Positions 14,052 to 25,984 are shown, counted from the stretch's first letter. The stretch is DNA of 64,000 bases from Mugil cephalus (GCF_022458985.1 NC_061783.1:278413-342412), one strand, 5' to 3'. A program made the numbers and translations. The notes: generated by a model from the sequence alone, not told the origin.

Positions 14052-16468
14052 ATGTCGTGGGTTTGTCGGATGGAGTTTTGCTTGATCATGGATCGTCCTA
14101 GGAAGTTTACCCCGGTGTGGAATAATTTTGATCTTGTGACGCCAAACAAGGTAAATCTTTTTCTCCTTTATATACTATTTTTACGGTGGCGCATTGCACT
14201 CACTTTATCAGTTCATCAAGTGAATGACCTGTGATACATATGATAGTCAGTTAAAGAGCCTTACAGTTGCTTTATTCATGTTATCATGTAATTACGAGAT
14301 CCTGATCTCGTTATCATGAGATAGGGTGTCTATTTTTTTTAACAAGTGAATGCAATGTTTTGGTAAGAGGTTTGAATTGTTTTCAGATAAATTAACTTTT
14401 TATGTTATTGTAGGTGAAGTGTCGGCTCTGCTCCACAGAGCTATCTTATATCAATAAGAGCACTTCATCAATGCTGAGGCATTATAGAGCTCGGCATGGC
14501 AATGAAGAATTGGCAGATACTCGTGAGAGTACCCCAGGTATGTTGAAATTCTCTCTAAAAATTGTGCTAAAAAAAAAACCATGCATGCAAACAGACAGGC
14601 TCCAGGCCTGGTATCGAACCTCCAACCCTCTTGCTGTGAGGCGACAGTGCTAACCACTACACCACCATGTCGTCTTATGTCTATTTGATATTGTTTGTAA
14701 AAATTACAGTCCTTTTATTAAGCTTTTGACAAGATAGTTCCTTTTGGCTTGCAGTTCCTAACAAGCAAGCAGTGGATGAGGCAGTGGTCAATATGATCAT
14801 CAAAGACTGTCAGCCACTCAGCTTTGTTGAAAATGAGGGATTCAGGGAGCTCCTGAAGCTTATTGTACCCTTGTATGCTCTACCAAGCAGGAAGGTATGT
14901 TTTAGAATTTTTATTATATGTTTGTACTAACTATATAACTATATTTTATTGGTGTAACAGTATTTGTATGGTTATTTTCAGACCATCAAGGACTTGGTGA
15001 GCCAGAGATATGAGGAGGAAAAGGAGAAAACCAAAAAGGACCTCCAGAGTGCCGTTGCTGTTACTTTAACAGCTGATATGTGGACGTCTATGAATATGGA
15101 GGCATATCTAGCTGTTACTGGACACTATATGGACAAAGAAAGCCATGAACTCCATTCATCAGTCTTGGCAGTGCAGCATTTTCCTCAGAAACACACAGCA
15201 GAAAACATTGCCACGGTTAAAAGGAGCCTCATGGAGGAGTGGGGCATAGCAGGAAAGGTCAGGTGTCTTGTCACTGATGCAGCAGCAAACATGACTGCAT
15301 GTGCTCGAATGCTGCAAATACGGCATACCATTTGTATAGCCCATTCCCTGAATTTAATTGTGAGAAAATCATGTGATCAAATACCAACAATAACTGAAAT
15401 ACGCAACAAAACGCAACAAAACAAAACACGACACATTGTGACATACTTTCGATCGAGCGTGACTGCTAAAGAGAAGCTCACTCAAATACAGCAACAGCTG
15501 GGAACACCGGGCCATAAATTAATAAACGAGGTGCCAACACGATGGAACAGTACCTACCAAATGTTTGAAAGGATGACTGAGCAGAAGGAGGCAGTCTGGG
15601 TGTCACTGGCCTCATTAAAACGTGACATCACTCCACTGACTCCAGAAGAATGTCAGATCATTGAAGAGATGCTCAGGGTTCTTGCTCCTTTTGACCAAGC
15701 TACAAGAGAACTGTCTGAGGAAAAAAGGGTCTCTGGGTCGAAGGTCATTCCCATGATGAGAATGCTCCACATTGAGCTTCAACGTCAGGCCACAACAGTG
15801 ACAAAAACAGCTGCTCAGCAACTAGCTGAAAACCTGAGGAAGCGGCTAACTGACGCTATTTGCGGCATGTAATCTCTTAGTGTGATGACTCTGGCAACTC
15901 TGTTAGATCCCAGATTTAAGAAGAATGGATTTGTTAGTCAGCAAAAGGCAAGTGAAGCGGTGAAGAGACTGCAGTCAGAATGTGCAGAAGAAATGAGGAG
16001 CCAAGAGCCTGACCCAAGAGAAGAAGAGCCTAGCTCTTCACATGGGTCAGAACCCAGTTCAGGTATGAAAATACATTTCTGTGGCACTTTGTGATATGAT
16101 ACATCATGTGATAATAAAGTAATGATTAACTATTTTTTTTAGGGCACAATCTCTGGAAGACTCTACATATGGAGGTTGCAGAGACTCAGAGGACGAGGAA
16201 CGCAACAGCTGACTCCATTATTGAAGTCCAACGCTACCTGGCAGAAACAAACACACACAGAAACCAAGATCCTTTGCAATATTGGAAATGGAACCAGAAA
16301 ATATACCCAAATCTTCATCAACTTGCACTTAAAACTCTCTGCTCACCATCATCGTCTGTACCATGCGAAAGAGTATTTTCCAAGGCTGGGGAGCTGGTGT
16401 GTAAGAGGAGAAATCGCCTTGGAGCAAAGACACTCCAAAAACTTTTGTTTCTCAATAAAAATTCATGA
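14052..16468 (+). pseudogene. hAT transposase (BED finger, hATC), five exons, one in-frame stop
   Basis: Exons read 14052-14150, 14414-14537, 14755-14894, 14982-16062 and 16143-16468, all with GT-AG introns and consistent phases, for 590 codons in all. Exon 2 encodes a BED zinc finger (CRLCSTEL ... MLRHYRARH). Exon 4 carries the RNase H-like core: LTADMWTSMN, CLVTDAAANM, IAHSLNLIV and VPTRWNSTYQM. Exon 5 carries the hATC dimerisation block (SSSVPCERVFSKAGEL, RRNRLGAKTL). The only lesion is TAA at 15870-15872 inside exon 4, directly before SLSVMTLATLLDPRFK. A second start at 14088 is in frame. An AATAAA overlaps the last codons. Confidence 0.88.
14578..14675 (-). repeat. tRNA-like sequence in hAT intron 2 (copy 1)
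   Basis: On the minus strand a TGGTGTAGTGGTTAGC A-box-like block is followed about 30 nt later by a perfect-looking B box GGTTCGATACC (14610-14620). Similar tRNA-like repeats are common in fish. It is probably a SINE piece that entered an ancestor of both hAT copies. Confidence 0.55.
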
Positions 16469-16759
16469 ACTAATCACTTTTTTGTCTTTTATTTCATGAG
16501 ATTTAACAGTTAAGTTGACAAATGTGCACATAAGTTAAAAAATTGTAACTCTGAATTTTTACTCTAATTTGCTATATTTTACATACCAACTCAGTTTTAG
16601 CATTTACACGAACAAGGAATTTCTTTACCTGCAATGATTTTATAACTACTGCAGGGGTCGCTGTTGGGTGACCAACACAGTATCAATACAGTGCCGACAC
16701 AGTTTGTTTAGTGTGTCAATACACTCCTTGAGGTATCATCGTCCCATCACTACTTTACA

Positions 16760-17110
16760 GGCTTGTCCAAATGTTGTGCAGCAAACCTGAAATGAGCTTC
16801 CACATGTTTTTTCTTCAGAAATGGAGTCATGAGCATGCAGACAGGCCATGTCTGTTGAGTGCATTGCTTATTGTTTTCTTCGAAACAATTGTACCTGCTG
16901 ATTCCAAGTCTTTCTGAAGCTCTCCACAAGTGGTCCTTGGCTCTTGGACAACTCCTCTAATAATTCTTTAAGCTTCTGTCAGAAATCTTGCGAGGAGCAT
17001 CTGGTCATGGCCCCATTCAGAAGTTTAGAAATTCTTCTGTAACCAATACCATCAGAATGTTTTGTAACAATAGGGTTGCAAAGGTCTTGAGTGAGTTCTT
17101 TGCTTTTACT
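16760..17110 (-). pseudogene. Tc1-like transposase, N-terminal part, heavily decayed
   Basis: After the hAT, the minus strand continues the host Tc1 with phrases such as LRRV-type and KTISNAL-like remnants in shifting frames. Several stops interrupt it. The call rests mainly on its position between the middle part and the right inverted repeat. Confidence 0.4.
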
Positions 17111-17493
17111 TATCATGAGATGTTCCTAATGTGACACCTTGGTAATGACACACCTTTTTATAGGCCATCAGGTTGGACTGAATCAGCTGATATTCATTTG
17201 CACTGACAAGGGGCAGGATGGCTTTCTGATCACTGATGGATTTCACCTGGTGTCTTGGCTTTCCATGCCTTTTTCCACCTCTCTTTCTGCATGTGTTCAA
17301 TACTTTTTCCCTGTGCCATTTCACATTGTTACACATACTTAATTTCTGAACTTATTAGTTTTGGTTTCTTTCTATGTATGGATTACTTGGGTTGTTACCA
17401 ACACCCGGTGAAAATTTCATGTCAATGGCACCTTTAGAAATATGTTTACTATGAAAAATTGTGATGTGTTCAGTACTTATTTTATCCGCTGTA

Positions 17494-17735
17494 AATGTGT
17501 GTGTGTTTATGTTTATGGCAGTTGCACGACCTACTGTTGCACAGTAAAAAAATGAATATTGAACCTGTGTATTATTTGAATAGCTTAATATTGAATGCAA
17601 AATGATAATAATGTGTATTTATAAATAGAACTAGGCCGAGTTTAATATAAAACACATATAGGGGGGTAGTGGGTTCCTGCTTGATCTCTCCATCAGTTTT
17701 GTGGTACTTGGCCTGAGAAACATTGAAGACCCCTG
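17494..17735. repeat. Right part of the outer hAT-like repeat
   Basis: It contains gggttcctgcttgatctctc and gatggagagatc-like phrases that recur near 42340-42370. It has no coding capacity. Confidence 0.5.
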
Positions 17736-17761
17736 ATTTAGGCTGAATGACACAGACTCAC

Positions 17762-17818
17762 CCAAAACAGAGAAGGTCTCCTGCCACTGTGGACCAACAC
17801 CGAACCGGACAAGGTCAC
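17762..17818 (-). CDS. MS4A-like (CD20 family) exon 3
   Basis: The 57-nt, 19-codon phase-0 exon encodes VTLSGSVLVHSGRRPSLFW. It lies between an acceptor (gtctacactgtag, 17819-17831) and a donor (gtgagtctg, 17753-17761). The pattern SGS-L-V-S-RRPS matches the end of the second transmembrane segment of CD20-like proteins (SGSLSVAA..KPT). The next exon should code for the third membrane span. It is separated by 7.7 kb of nested transposons; a weak candidate is at 9878-9984. Confidence 0.6.
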
Positions 17819-17968
17819 CTACAGTGTAGACAGACACAGCAGTCAGAAAATGTTATAAAGGTTATATAAAACTTTTTTACATAATTAAGACAACAAGAAA
17901 ATATGCAATAATGTGACCGAATTTGAAAACTGAATTTGAAACTTTCCTTTCAGTGGCTTTTGACTTAC

Positions 17969-18082
17969 CTGTACGACAACAATCAGGAACAGGGCCACAT
18001 CTCCAGTAAAGTGGACCTCGTGGATCTGGAGCACAGAGGCACTCAGACAAAGAATCAAAGCGCCAATAACAATCTGGATTGC
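17969..18082 (-). CDS. MS4A-like (CD20 family) exon 2
   Basis: The 114-nt, 38-codon phase-0 exon encodes the first membrane span, AIQIVIGALILCLSAS, a short loop, and the start of the second, DVALFLIVVVQ. The acceptor (attgcctcctcag) and donor (gtaagtcaaa) are both good. The family makes small four-span proteins of the plasma and inner membranes, several in immune cells. Exon 1 ends EPKTLG and joins to AIQI, giving the family's hallmark (E)PK.LG.IQI. The paralogue cannot be told from this part. Confidence 0.65.
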
Positions 18083-18698
18083 CTGAGGAGGCAATTAGAA
18101 ATTAGGTTAGAAATTTAGAACCCCTTACTAAGTAAAGATACACTGAAATTGCCCTCTATGCATAAATGCATATTATATCCACGTCTTTCTCTATGCTCTT
18201 TGTTTCCTTAGGAGGTCTGGAGCACTTCATCTCACGCATGGTCAATTAAACCATCATGTGGGAAGCATAACTAGCCAAGCATAAGGAAGGTACTAATTTA
18301 TCAGTGTGATCATTTTTGGAAATGTAGTTTGTGGGACGGTTATATTAAATTGAATGAAACACAAAAGTATTTCTACCATTTAGCCCTGCTCATCGACTTC
18401 AGTGGGGTGGCCAAAACACAGGTCTGTAGTACACAAGAAGATACAAAAGTACAGCAACCTTCCAACTGAAAATACAGTTGAATCAATGGGTTTTAGAATT
18501 TCTTTAAATAAATGCTGAACACCACAACCATGAAGCCAAGATATAGTGCAGGACTGTTATGTTAGAATACATTTATTTTCAGTAGTGTACTTAATGAGGT
18601 GGCCGTGAGTGTATGCGTGTTTGAGAATCATAGTTAAGAACCCTTGACTGACACTGTATTTTGCACAAGGTTTATAAATGTTCAATGTTTCTGCTCAC

Positions 18699-18794
18699 TC
18701 CCAGAGTCTTGGGCTCCATCTTGAGGTGGGACTGCAGTTGGCCTGCAGAAAGGGTCCCTTCTGCAGGCATCAAATCTTTGTCATCATGAGTCAT
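18699..18794 (-). CDS. MS4A-like (CD20 family) exon 1 with start codon
   Basis: The ATG at 18794 opens 32 codons with an acidic N-terminus (MTHDDKD) and ends KMEPKTLG at a gtgagc donor. A CAG at 18796-18798 (minus strand) could be the acceptor of a 5' UTR intron. The cytoplasmic N-terminus followed directly by a PK-LG motif is usual in CD20-like proteins. The spliced product so far is 89 residues and lacks spans 3 and 4. TMEM176-type proteins are the main alternative. Confidence 0.6.
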
Positions 18795-18799
18795 CCTCT

Positions 18800-20100
18800 G
18801 CTGATTGAAAAACAGCATTTAATGACACAGACAACAACATAGACAATATAGCTTAAAGGTATTGAGACAAAACATGACAAGATGCAGATACTCTCCTTTT
18901 TGTTATCGACATGTGGGAGCCTTTTATCTGGGCAAGGATAAAGATGTGTCACTCATACATCTTTGCCCTTGGTTTTCAAAGTCAACAAAAAAATCATATC
19001 CTGGACTAAGCAGAAGCAAAGACTTAATAGGTGGATAGTATAAATAATCATGAAGATTAAAGGTAGACCCTTTAAAAGCACAATTATTTGTATGGCATGT
19101 TATCTAGTTATAGAAGCACACGGGGAAATAGCGTTCAGTAGTTCGTGTAGTTAACAGTGAACTCGAAAAGCTATGAGAAGAATCAAAGTCCGGCGGAGAT
19201 GTGAAGATGAGAAGAGAAAACCGGCCATGCACAGTTGACGGACATTGCTCCTCAAATCCGGTTTTTCTTTTGTGCCAAATAGCATGGATGCCAAAATATC
19301 ACCGACGCTAGTTTCACCGCCTCTGTTCTCACCGACTTCTTATTGTAGTTTCTCCTGTGAGGCACAGTACAGTGAAGTTTGGTCTTACCTCAGCTATGTT
19401 ACAGTAGCTCGATGCCTTTATGTGCTCAGTCAGTGATACACACAGCCTAGCTTTCTGTCAATGTCCTGTAGCTGCTGCTCCGCAGACTGCAGTAGGGTGT
19501 GTTCAGGACCTGGATTCCCCTGCAGCAAAGTGATGCTGCGATTTTTTTTTTTTTTCGATTTTCAGTCTGATGCAATACACATGCACGACTGCAGAGAGGC
19601 GAGGAGCTCCCGTAACTACTCTCACCAGACCTCGCGAAACAACCAACCAACTAGGCCTGTGAACCCACATCAAGCACTTTTGCTGCGGATCCCCGCTAGG
19701 TTCCGCTGAGAGAAAAATAAATACACTGATGCACCAAGCACATTAACATATATACGCATTAAACCTCTGATAATGTGATAATTTGGACACACAAATAAAT
19801 ATCATGAATTCAGAAATTCTTTAAGATTACTTTTATGCACTCATCGTAGAATATATATGCCATAGAATATATTGGTTTGACGCTGCGCGTCGGGGTTCCA
19901 TTCCTCTGTCTTTATTTTTTTCAGTTATTACTGTTAACTAATCACCAGCTGACTATACATTATCGCTTTTCTCTTGAATACTCGATTCTGATTGGTCAGT
20001 GACAAATATCCATCGGTGTTCATTCTGAGTGAGAGGTAATGTGTAGTGAGCCGGTGAATATAGCCGGTATATTATATATATATATAATAGGTAAAAAATA
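18800..20100. other. Upstream region of the MS4A-like gene; no further exon recognised
   Basis: A 5' UTR exon and promoter probably lie here but I could not place them. It contains a T-run (about 19544-19557) and CG-containing sequence at 19150-19700. No repeat family was recognised. Confidence 0.3.
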
Positions 20101-20960
20101 ACTGAAAAACTAACTCCAAAAATCACACTGTTCTGGCCTGCCTCTGATTGGCTAGTAGCATCAGGGTCAGAGCCAATTAGAAGCAGGATGCGGGTGGGGA
20201 AAAAACTCTACTGTCTCCTCTCGTGTCTCTATGGGGAAGGGGGAGGGACAGAGGGAACAGGCAGGATACACTATCCAACATTTAAATAACATATCGAAAA
20301 TATCTAGGCTTGAAAACTTTTTCATGGAGCTAGTGAAAAAAGCCCTAATAACAACTACACTTAAGAAACAAGCCAAAAAAATAAATAAAACGCGACCCGC
20401 GAATACCAATATTCGTAAGCAATACTCGTTAGCAATATTAGTAAGCATCATAAATAAATAAATCAAGTGAAGATAAATATTATTGACATAGAGTGTATGA
20501 AATCAATTTTTTGTGTGTGTGGTTGGATCACAAGATCTGTTGGAAACCTCACATAAACTATGCAAAATCTAAACTATCAAGGTGCATTGCAGTCATTGGA
20601 AAGTCGAGTTACCTCTTAAATTGTAAATCGCTGTCCTCACTCTGGTACTTCCTTATCCGACCTGCCTGGTAGAGATTTGGGGGATAAGGATAATCAATAA
20701 CCCAAATATTTGGATCACACAAATGCCCTGTTTCTAAAATTACATAACATGAAGCTAAACATTTTAATCAACCACAAAACTGCAATAATAATGTTCATGG
20801 CAAGGAATAAAACTTTACCAAGCAACTTGCAAAAACTATTTGGTTACAGAGGTTATAGTTTGATAGGTGAACTCGACTTCAAAATACAGTATGCCCAGTT
20901 AACATTGAAGAGTATATGTATCTTCATCTTTTGAGTGAAAAAGCAAATATAGAAGACATA
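20100..20960. other. No gene recognised
   Basis: AT-rich sequence. Short open frames here have no recognisable features. Confidence 0.4.
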
Positions 20961-20967
20961 TACAACA

Positions 20968-20970
<3 letters not shown>

Positions 20971-21028
<58 letters not shown>
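20971..21028. repeat. (TA)n microsatellite
   Basis: About 58 bp of pure TA units. Confidence 0.95.
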
Positions 21029-21031
<3 letters not shown>

Positions 21032-21056
21032 TCTTGTATCTATAGCTGTAATACAT

Positions 21057-21105
21057 ACAGTACTGTGCAAACGTTTTAGGCAGATATGGAAAAAAATGCT
21101 GTGAA
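21057..21105 (+). mobile_element. Terminal fragment of a third Tc1-like family
   Basis: tacagtactgtgcaaacgtt followed by ttaggcagat matches from memory the terminus of a common fish Tc1-like family. No partner end or transposase was found. Confidence 0.45.
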
Positions 21106-21318
21106 CAGCTTGGGGTTCGAAGGGTCACAGGTTCGCCTCCCGCCCTGTCAATGGCTGTGGTGTCCTGAGCAAGCACCTAACCCCCAATATGCTCCCCGGG
21201 CTCACCCACCAGAGGGGCCGCTGCCCACTGCTCCAACTATACACATTACTGTGTGTGAACAAATGGATGGGTCAAACAGCAGGACAGAATTTCCCCTTGG
21301 GGATCAATATATATATAT
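21105..21318 (+). mobile_element. SINE-like repeat with LINE-type tail
   Basis: A B-box-like ggttcgcctcc (21131-21141) is followed by a body with tgtcctgagcaagcaccta and a tail atttccccttggggatcaat. The same tail is at the end of LINE fragments at about 31260-31280 and, inverted, at 61318-61335. A TA run follows. The A box seems lost. Confidence 0.5.
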
Positions 21319-21329
21319 ACATATAAAAA

Positions 21330-21997
21330 AATAAATAAAATAATTAGATTTCATCTTTGTCATTGGTATGAGGGTGAAATCTGGTTCTTTCAAGGTTTTT
21401 ACATTAGTTTGCCCTCAGGTATTAGAGGTCAATAATTTTCCAAACCCCTCTTGCTTTTGTCTTGTTGATGAACAGTAAACCTTTTAATGTATCTCAGGTA
21501 CAAGGTTCAAAGGACACACCTGAGGAGCAGGACCCACCCACAACTCTCATACTGACATATGTTACTCCCCAGGTCAAGATCTTTCAAACGACATCATCAC
21601 TGTTGTCCTAAGGCAAAGTTTAATTTTCATCTGGCTCTCAGTCTCAGGTGTACATCCAAAGACCTCTTTCTGGGCCAAGCTGGACAAAATCAGTCAAACA
21701 TATCTTAGGGGATATTTAGCGATCAAATTTATTCAAGATATTCATTTTGCCTTATACACAGTCATACTTACCCACTGACTCAGGGTAAGGAAAAAGGAAA
21801 TGAAGGTCACATGCTTGCTCACAATTATTTTATTTGATCAAACAGATGCACAACCAAAATATGCAGCCATACAAACAATGGTAGATAATTAGAAACTGGA
21901 GCATCAAAAATTACAATATCTGAATATATTCAAAATATAGACAAAACTTTGTGGTTCCATGACTGAACAGCCTGTGCATGTTGCCCATGCATATATA
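21330..21997. other. No gene recognised
   Basis: No coding, RNA or known repeat signal was found. Confidence 0.35.
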
Positions 21998-22005
21998 GTT
22001 GGTTA

Positions 22006-22810
22006 TAGGTGTGGGTGATACGACGACATTAAATCGTGAATGATTACAACGTGAAGACGATCTGTCGAACTGTAGAGATCGTGGGATCGTCTAGGGCACA
22101 TTCTATATGCTGATGCACCGACGCAACAGACATGTTACGTCATCAACCTGACCGACCAATCATAGCGAATTAGGGGCAGTGACGCGTTTTCTTACACACC
22201 TCCTTGTTTATGTGTGTAGCGGTAGCCGCATGGAGAGCCATGGCTAAAGGCCAAACGGAGTTGGTTACAAAAAACAAAACAAAATCCACTTCCATTACAT
22301 GGAATTGGTTTGGATTGCCCTCAACTGCTGAAGCGCAGGCAGATGTTCTGTGCACAGTACAGGTTCGCACAGAACATTTGCCAAACAGCGAGGGGCCCGG
22401 CGGCACCTGTACCAGGCGGAGGCAGCAGCTAGCATAAGACCCAAACAGTTAACATTAACACAGGCGTTTAACAAAGGCACTCCGCATGACAAGTCAAGCA
22501 CGCGATATAAGGAGGTAATAGAAGCAGTTACCTTTTGTCTTGCAAAATATATGGTACCTTTCAAGACGGTAGAAAACTTTGTTACTACTTTTTCAAGAGT
22601 GCACTTTATTAGAATGTTGCTGTTGTTTACCTTAAACTTGATTGTTTGCACATGCAGGCAAAACTGCTACTACTTAAAATAAAATCAAAGGTTCTTTGGA
22701 CTAAATTGTCTGTTTTTCATTTTTCAATTTGAGATCGAGATAAAATCGAAATCGTGATTTTATTTTTTAAAAATGGTGATATGATATTTTTGCCATATCG
22801 CCCACCCCTA
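22006..22810 (+). mobile_element. Non-autonomous hAT, 805 bp, perfect 8-bp TSD
   Basis: The target duplication gttggtta is at 21998-22005 and 22811-22818. The ends are taggtgtgggtgata and, reversed, taggggtgggcgata. Inside is a remnant of a ZBED1-type transposase, so it arose by internal deletion. Confidence 0.85.
22240..22580 (+). pseudogene. ZBED1-type hAT transposase remnant
   Basis: MAKGQTELV and KSTSITWNWFG resemble the start of BED-finger transposases, and further on TLTQAFNKGTPHDKSS with RYKEVIEAVTFCLAKYM resembles the ZBED1-like segment after the finger. The catalytic core and hATC region are deleted. Confidence 0.55.
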
Positions 22811-22819
22811 GTTGGTTAT

Positions 22820-23250
22820 ACAATATAGTTACAGTATACATTTTATGTTATAGTAGTATGAATGCAATCCATTTGTTCAATGAACTTCACACTATCGGAG
22901 TGCAGTTGGCATTTTCGTTATGCACACAGAAATATATGAGGATCACTTTGATTTTCCATGTGTACCACAGAACCTTCAAATATTTCCAGTTTAACAGTTT
23001 AATGTCATATAGAAATCTGTACAAAGCATGATAATGGCTTCATCATTGATGGATGCCACGTTGTGGTTCTTATGGCCATTTTTATACATACCCGATTTAA
23101 ATGCTATGACAAACAACTTCCTATAGTTGGTACAGTAATGACTGCAAACACTACAATCAAGACTCACTTATTGTTATTAATCAAATGTATGTTTTGGAAA
23201 TTATTTGATGTAGTGACATGGGAGCATGGGTGTCTCCTGAGCGTCCTGAC
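22820..23250. other. No gene recognised
   Basis: Unclassified AT-rich sequence between the hAT and the L2. Confidence 0.35.
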
Positions 23251-23569
23251 CTACGTCACGTGAGTAAGCGTATTGCGTCACTTCCCGATTCTGCACCACT
23301 GCTGTGTGTAGTGATGGGACGATGATACCTCAAGGAGTGTATTGACACACTAAACAAACTGTGTCGGCACCCAACAGCGACCCCTGCAGTAGTTATAAAA
23401 TCATTGCAGGTAAAGAAATTCCTTGTTCGTGTAAATGCTAAAACTGAGTTGGTATGTAAAATATAGCAAATTAGAGTAAAAATTCAGAGTTACAATTTTT
23501 TAACTTATGTGCACATTTGTCAACTTAACTGTTAAATCTCATGAAATAAAAGACAAAAAAGTGATTAGT

Positions 23570-25984
23570 TCATGAATTTTTATTGAGAAACAAAAGTTTT
23601 TGGAGTGTCTTTGCTCCAAGGCGATTTCTCCTCTTACACACCAGCTCCCCAGCCTTGGAAAATACTCTTTCGCATGGTACAGACGATGATGGTGAGCAGA
23701 GAGTTTTAAGTGCAAGTTGATGAAGATTTGGGTATATTTTCTGGTTCCATTTCCAATATTGCAAAGGATCTTGGTTTCTGTGTGTGTTTGTTTCTGCCAG
23801 GTAGCGTTGGACTTCAATAATGGAGTCAGCTGTTGCGTTCCTCGTCCTCTGAGTCTCTGCAACCTCCATATGTAGAGTCTTCCAGAGATTGTGCCCTAAA
23901 AAAAATAGTTAATCATTACTTTATTATCACATGATGTATCATATCACAAAGTGCCACAGAAATGTATTTTCATACCTGAACTGGGTTCTGACCCATGTGA
24001 AGAGCTAGGCTCTTCTTCTCTTGGGTCAGGCTCTTGGCTCCTCATTTCTTCTGCACATTCTGACTGCAGTCTCTTCACCGCTTCACTTGCCTTTTGCTGA
24101 CTAACAAATCCATTCTTCTTAAATCTGGGATCTAACAGAGTTGCCAGAGTCATCACACTAAGAGATTACATGCCGCAAATAGCGTCAGTTAGCCGCTTCC
24201 TCAGGTTTTCAGCTAGTTGCTGAGCAGCTGTTTTTGTCACTGTTGTGGCCTGACGTTGAAGCTCAATGTGGAGCATTCTCATCATGGGAATGACCTTCGA
24301 CCCAGAGACCCTTTTTTCCTCAGACAGTTCTCTTGTAGCTTGGTCAAAAGGAGCAAGAACCCTGAGCATCTCTTCAATGATCTGACATTCTTCTGGAGTC
24401 AGTGGAGTGATGTCACGTTTTAATGAGGCCAGTGACACCCAGACTGCCTCCTTCTGCTCAGTCATCCTTTCAAACATTTGGTAGGTACTGTTCCATCGTG
24501 TTGGCACCTCGTTTATTAATTTATGGCCCGGTGTTCCCAGCTGTTGCTGTATTTGAGTGAGCTTCTCTTTAGCAGTCACGCTCGATCGAAAGTATGTCAC
24601 AATGTGTCGTGTTTTGTTTTGTTGCGTTTTGTTGCGTATTTCAGTTATTGTTGGTATTTGATCACATGATTTTCTCACAATTAAATTCAGGGAATGGGCT
24701 ATACAAATGGTATGCCGTATTTGCAGCATTCGAGCACATGCAGTCATGTTTGCTGCTGCATCAGTGACAAGACACCTGACCTTTCCTGCTATGCCCCACT
24801 CCTCCATGAGGCTCCTTTTAACCGTGGCAATGTTTTCTGCTGTGTGTTTCTGAGGAAAATGCTGCACTGCCAAGACTGATGAATGGAGTTCATGGCTTTC
24901 TTTGTCCATATAGTGTCCAGTAACAGCTAGATATGCCTCCACATTCATAGACGTCCACATATCAGCTGTTAAAGTAACAGCAACGGCACTCTGGAGGTCC
25001 TTTTTGGTTTTCTCCTTTTCCTCCTCATATCTCTGGCTCACCAAGTCCTTGATGGTCTGAAAATAACCATACAAATACTGTTACACCAATAAAATATAGT
25101 TATATAGTTAGTACAAACATATAATAAAAATTCTAAAACATACCTTCCTGCTTGGTAGAGCATACAAGGGTACAATAAGCTTCAGGAGCTCCCTGAATCC
25201 CTCATTTTCAACAAAGCTGAGTGGCTGACAGTCTTTGATGATCATATTGACCACTGCCTCATCCACTGCTTGCTTGTTAGGAACTGCAAGCCAAAAGGAA
25301 CTATCTTGTCAAAAGCTTAATAAAAGGACTGTAATTTTTACAAACAATATCAAATAGACATAAGACGACATGGTGGTGTAGTGGTTAGCACTGTCGCCTC
25401 ACAGCAAGAGGGTTGGAGGTTCGATACCAGGCCTGGAGCCTGTCTGTTTGCATGCATGGTTTTTTTTTAGCACAATTTTTAGAGAGAATTTCAACATACC
25501 TGGGGTACTCTCACGAGTATCTGCCAATTCTTCATTGCCATGCCGAGCTCTATAATGCCTCAGCATTGATGAAGTGCTCTTATTGATATAAGATAGCTCT
25601 GTGGAGCAGAGCCGACACTTCACCTACAATAACATAAAAAGTTAATTTATCTGAAAACAATTCAAACCTCTTACCAAAACATTGCATTCACTTGTTAAAA
25701 AAAATAGACACCCTATCTCATGATAACGAGATCAGGATCTCGTAATTACATGATAACATGAATAAAGCAACTGTAAGGCTCTTTAACTGACTATCATATG
25801 TATCACAGGTCATTCACTTGATGAACTGATAAAGTGAGTGCAATGCGCCACCGTAAAAATAGTATATAAAGGAGAAAAAGATTTACCTTGTTTGGCGTCA
25901 CAAGATCAAAATTATTCCACACCGGGTAAACTTCCTAGGACGATCCATGATCAAGCAAAACTCCATCCGACAAACCCACGACAT
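23570..25984 (-). pseudogene. hAT transposase copy 2, frameshifted exon 1 and shared stop
   Basis: Exons mirror copy 1: start at 25984, exon 1 to 25887, exon 2 25623-25500, exon 3 25283-25144, exon 4 25056-23976, exon 5 23895-23570. One C is missing in exon 1 near 25923 (ggg instead of gggg), which shifts the frame right after RPRKFT. The TAA at 24166-24168 is the same stop as in copy 1. One coding change is seen, MNV instead of MNM in the core. The BED finger, catalytic core and hATC block are otherwise unchanged. Confidence 0.88.
25371..25460 (+). repeat. tRNA-like sequence in hAT intron 2 (copy 2)
   Basis: The A-box-like tggtgtagtggttagca lies at 25374-25391 and the B box ggttcgatacc at 25418-25428. 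The sequence is the same as in copy 1. Confidence 0.55.

Larger units (their letters stand above)
13879..16752 (+). mobile_element. hAT transposon copy 1 (BED type), with perfect 8-bp TSD
   Basis: The ends are tagtgatgggacga and its reverse tcgtcccatcacta. The 8-bp target duplication ctttacag is at 13871-13878 and 16753-16760. The 2874-bp element carries a five-exon transposase gene and a tRNA-like sequence in intron 2. An almost identical inverted copy lies at 23309-26157. Three indels separate the two: one base in exon 1, one base in the intron 2 A-run, and 23 bp near the right end. Confidence 0.92.
12188..17491 (-). mobile_element. Second Tc1-like element, decayed, split by nested insertions
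   Basis: The ends tagtggataaaataag (12188) and the reverse of 17491 (cagcggataaaataag) start inverted repeats of about 210 bp that are roughly 90% alike by eye. They are flanked by TA (12186-12187, 17492-17493). The element has a different transposase from the intact copy at 10.3 kb. It holds a 0.9 kb insertion near 12736-13640 and the hAT element at 13879-16752, so it was present before both. Confidence 0.82.

Noticed and set aside
14578..14675. A genuine tRNA gene in the hAT intron
   Set aside because: It has A- and B-box-like motifs, but I could not fold a convincing cloverleaf, and it is part of a repeated element.
22204..22437. A small functional BED-finger gene
   Set aside because: It lies inside the non-autonomous hAT and lacks a complete finger and any downstream exons.
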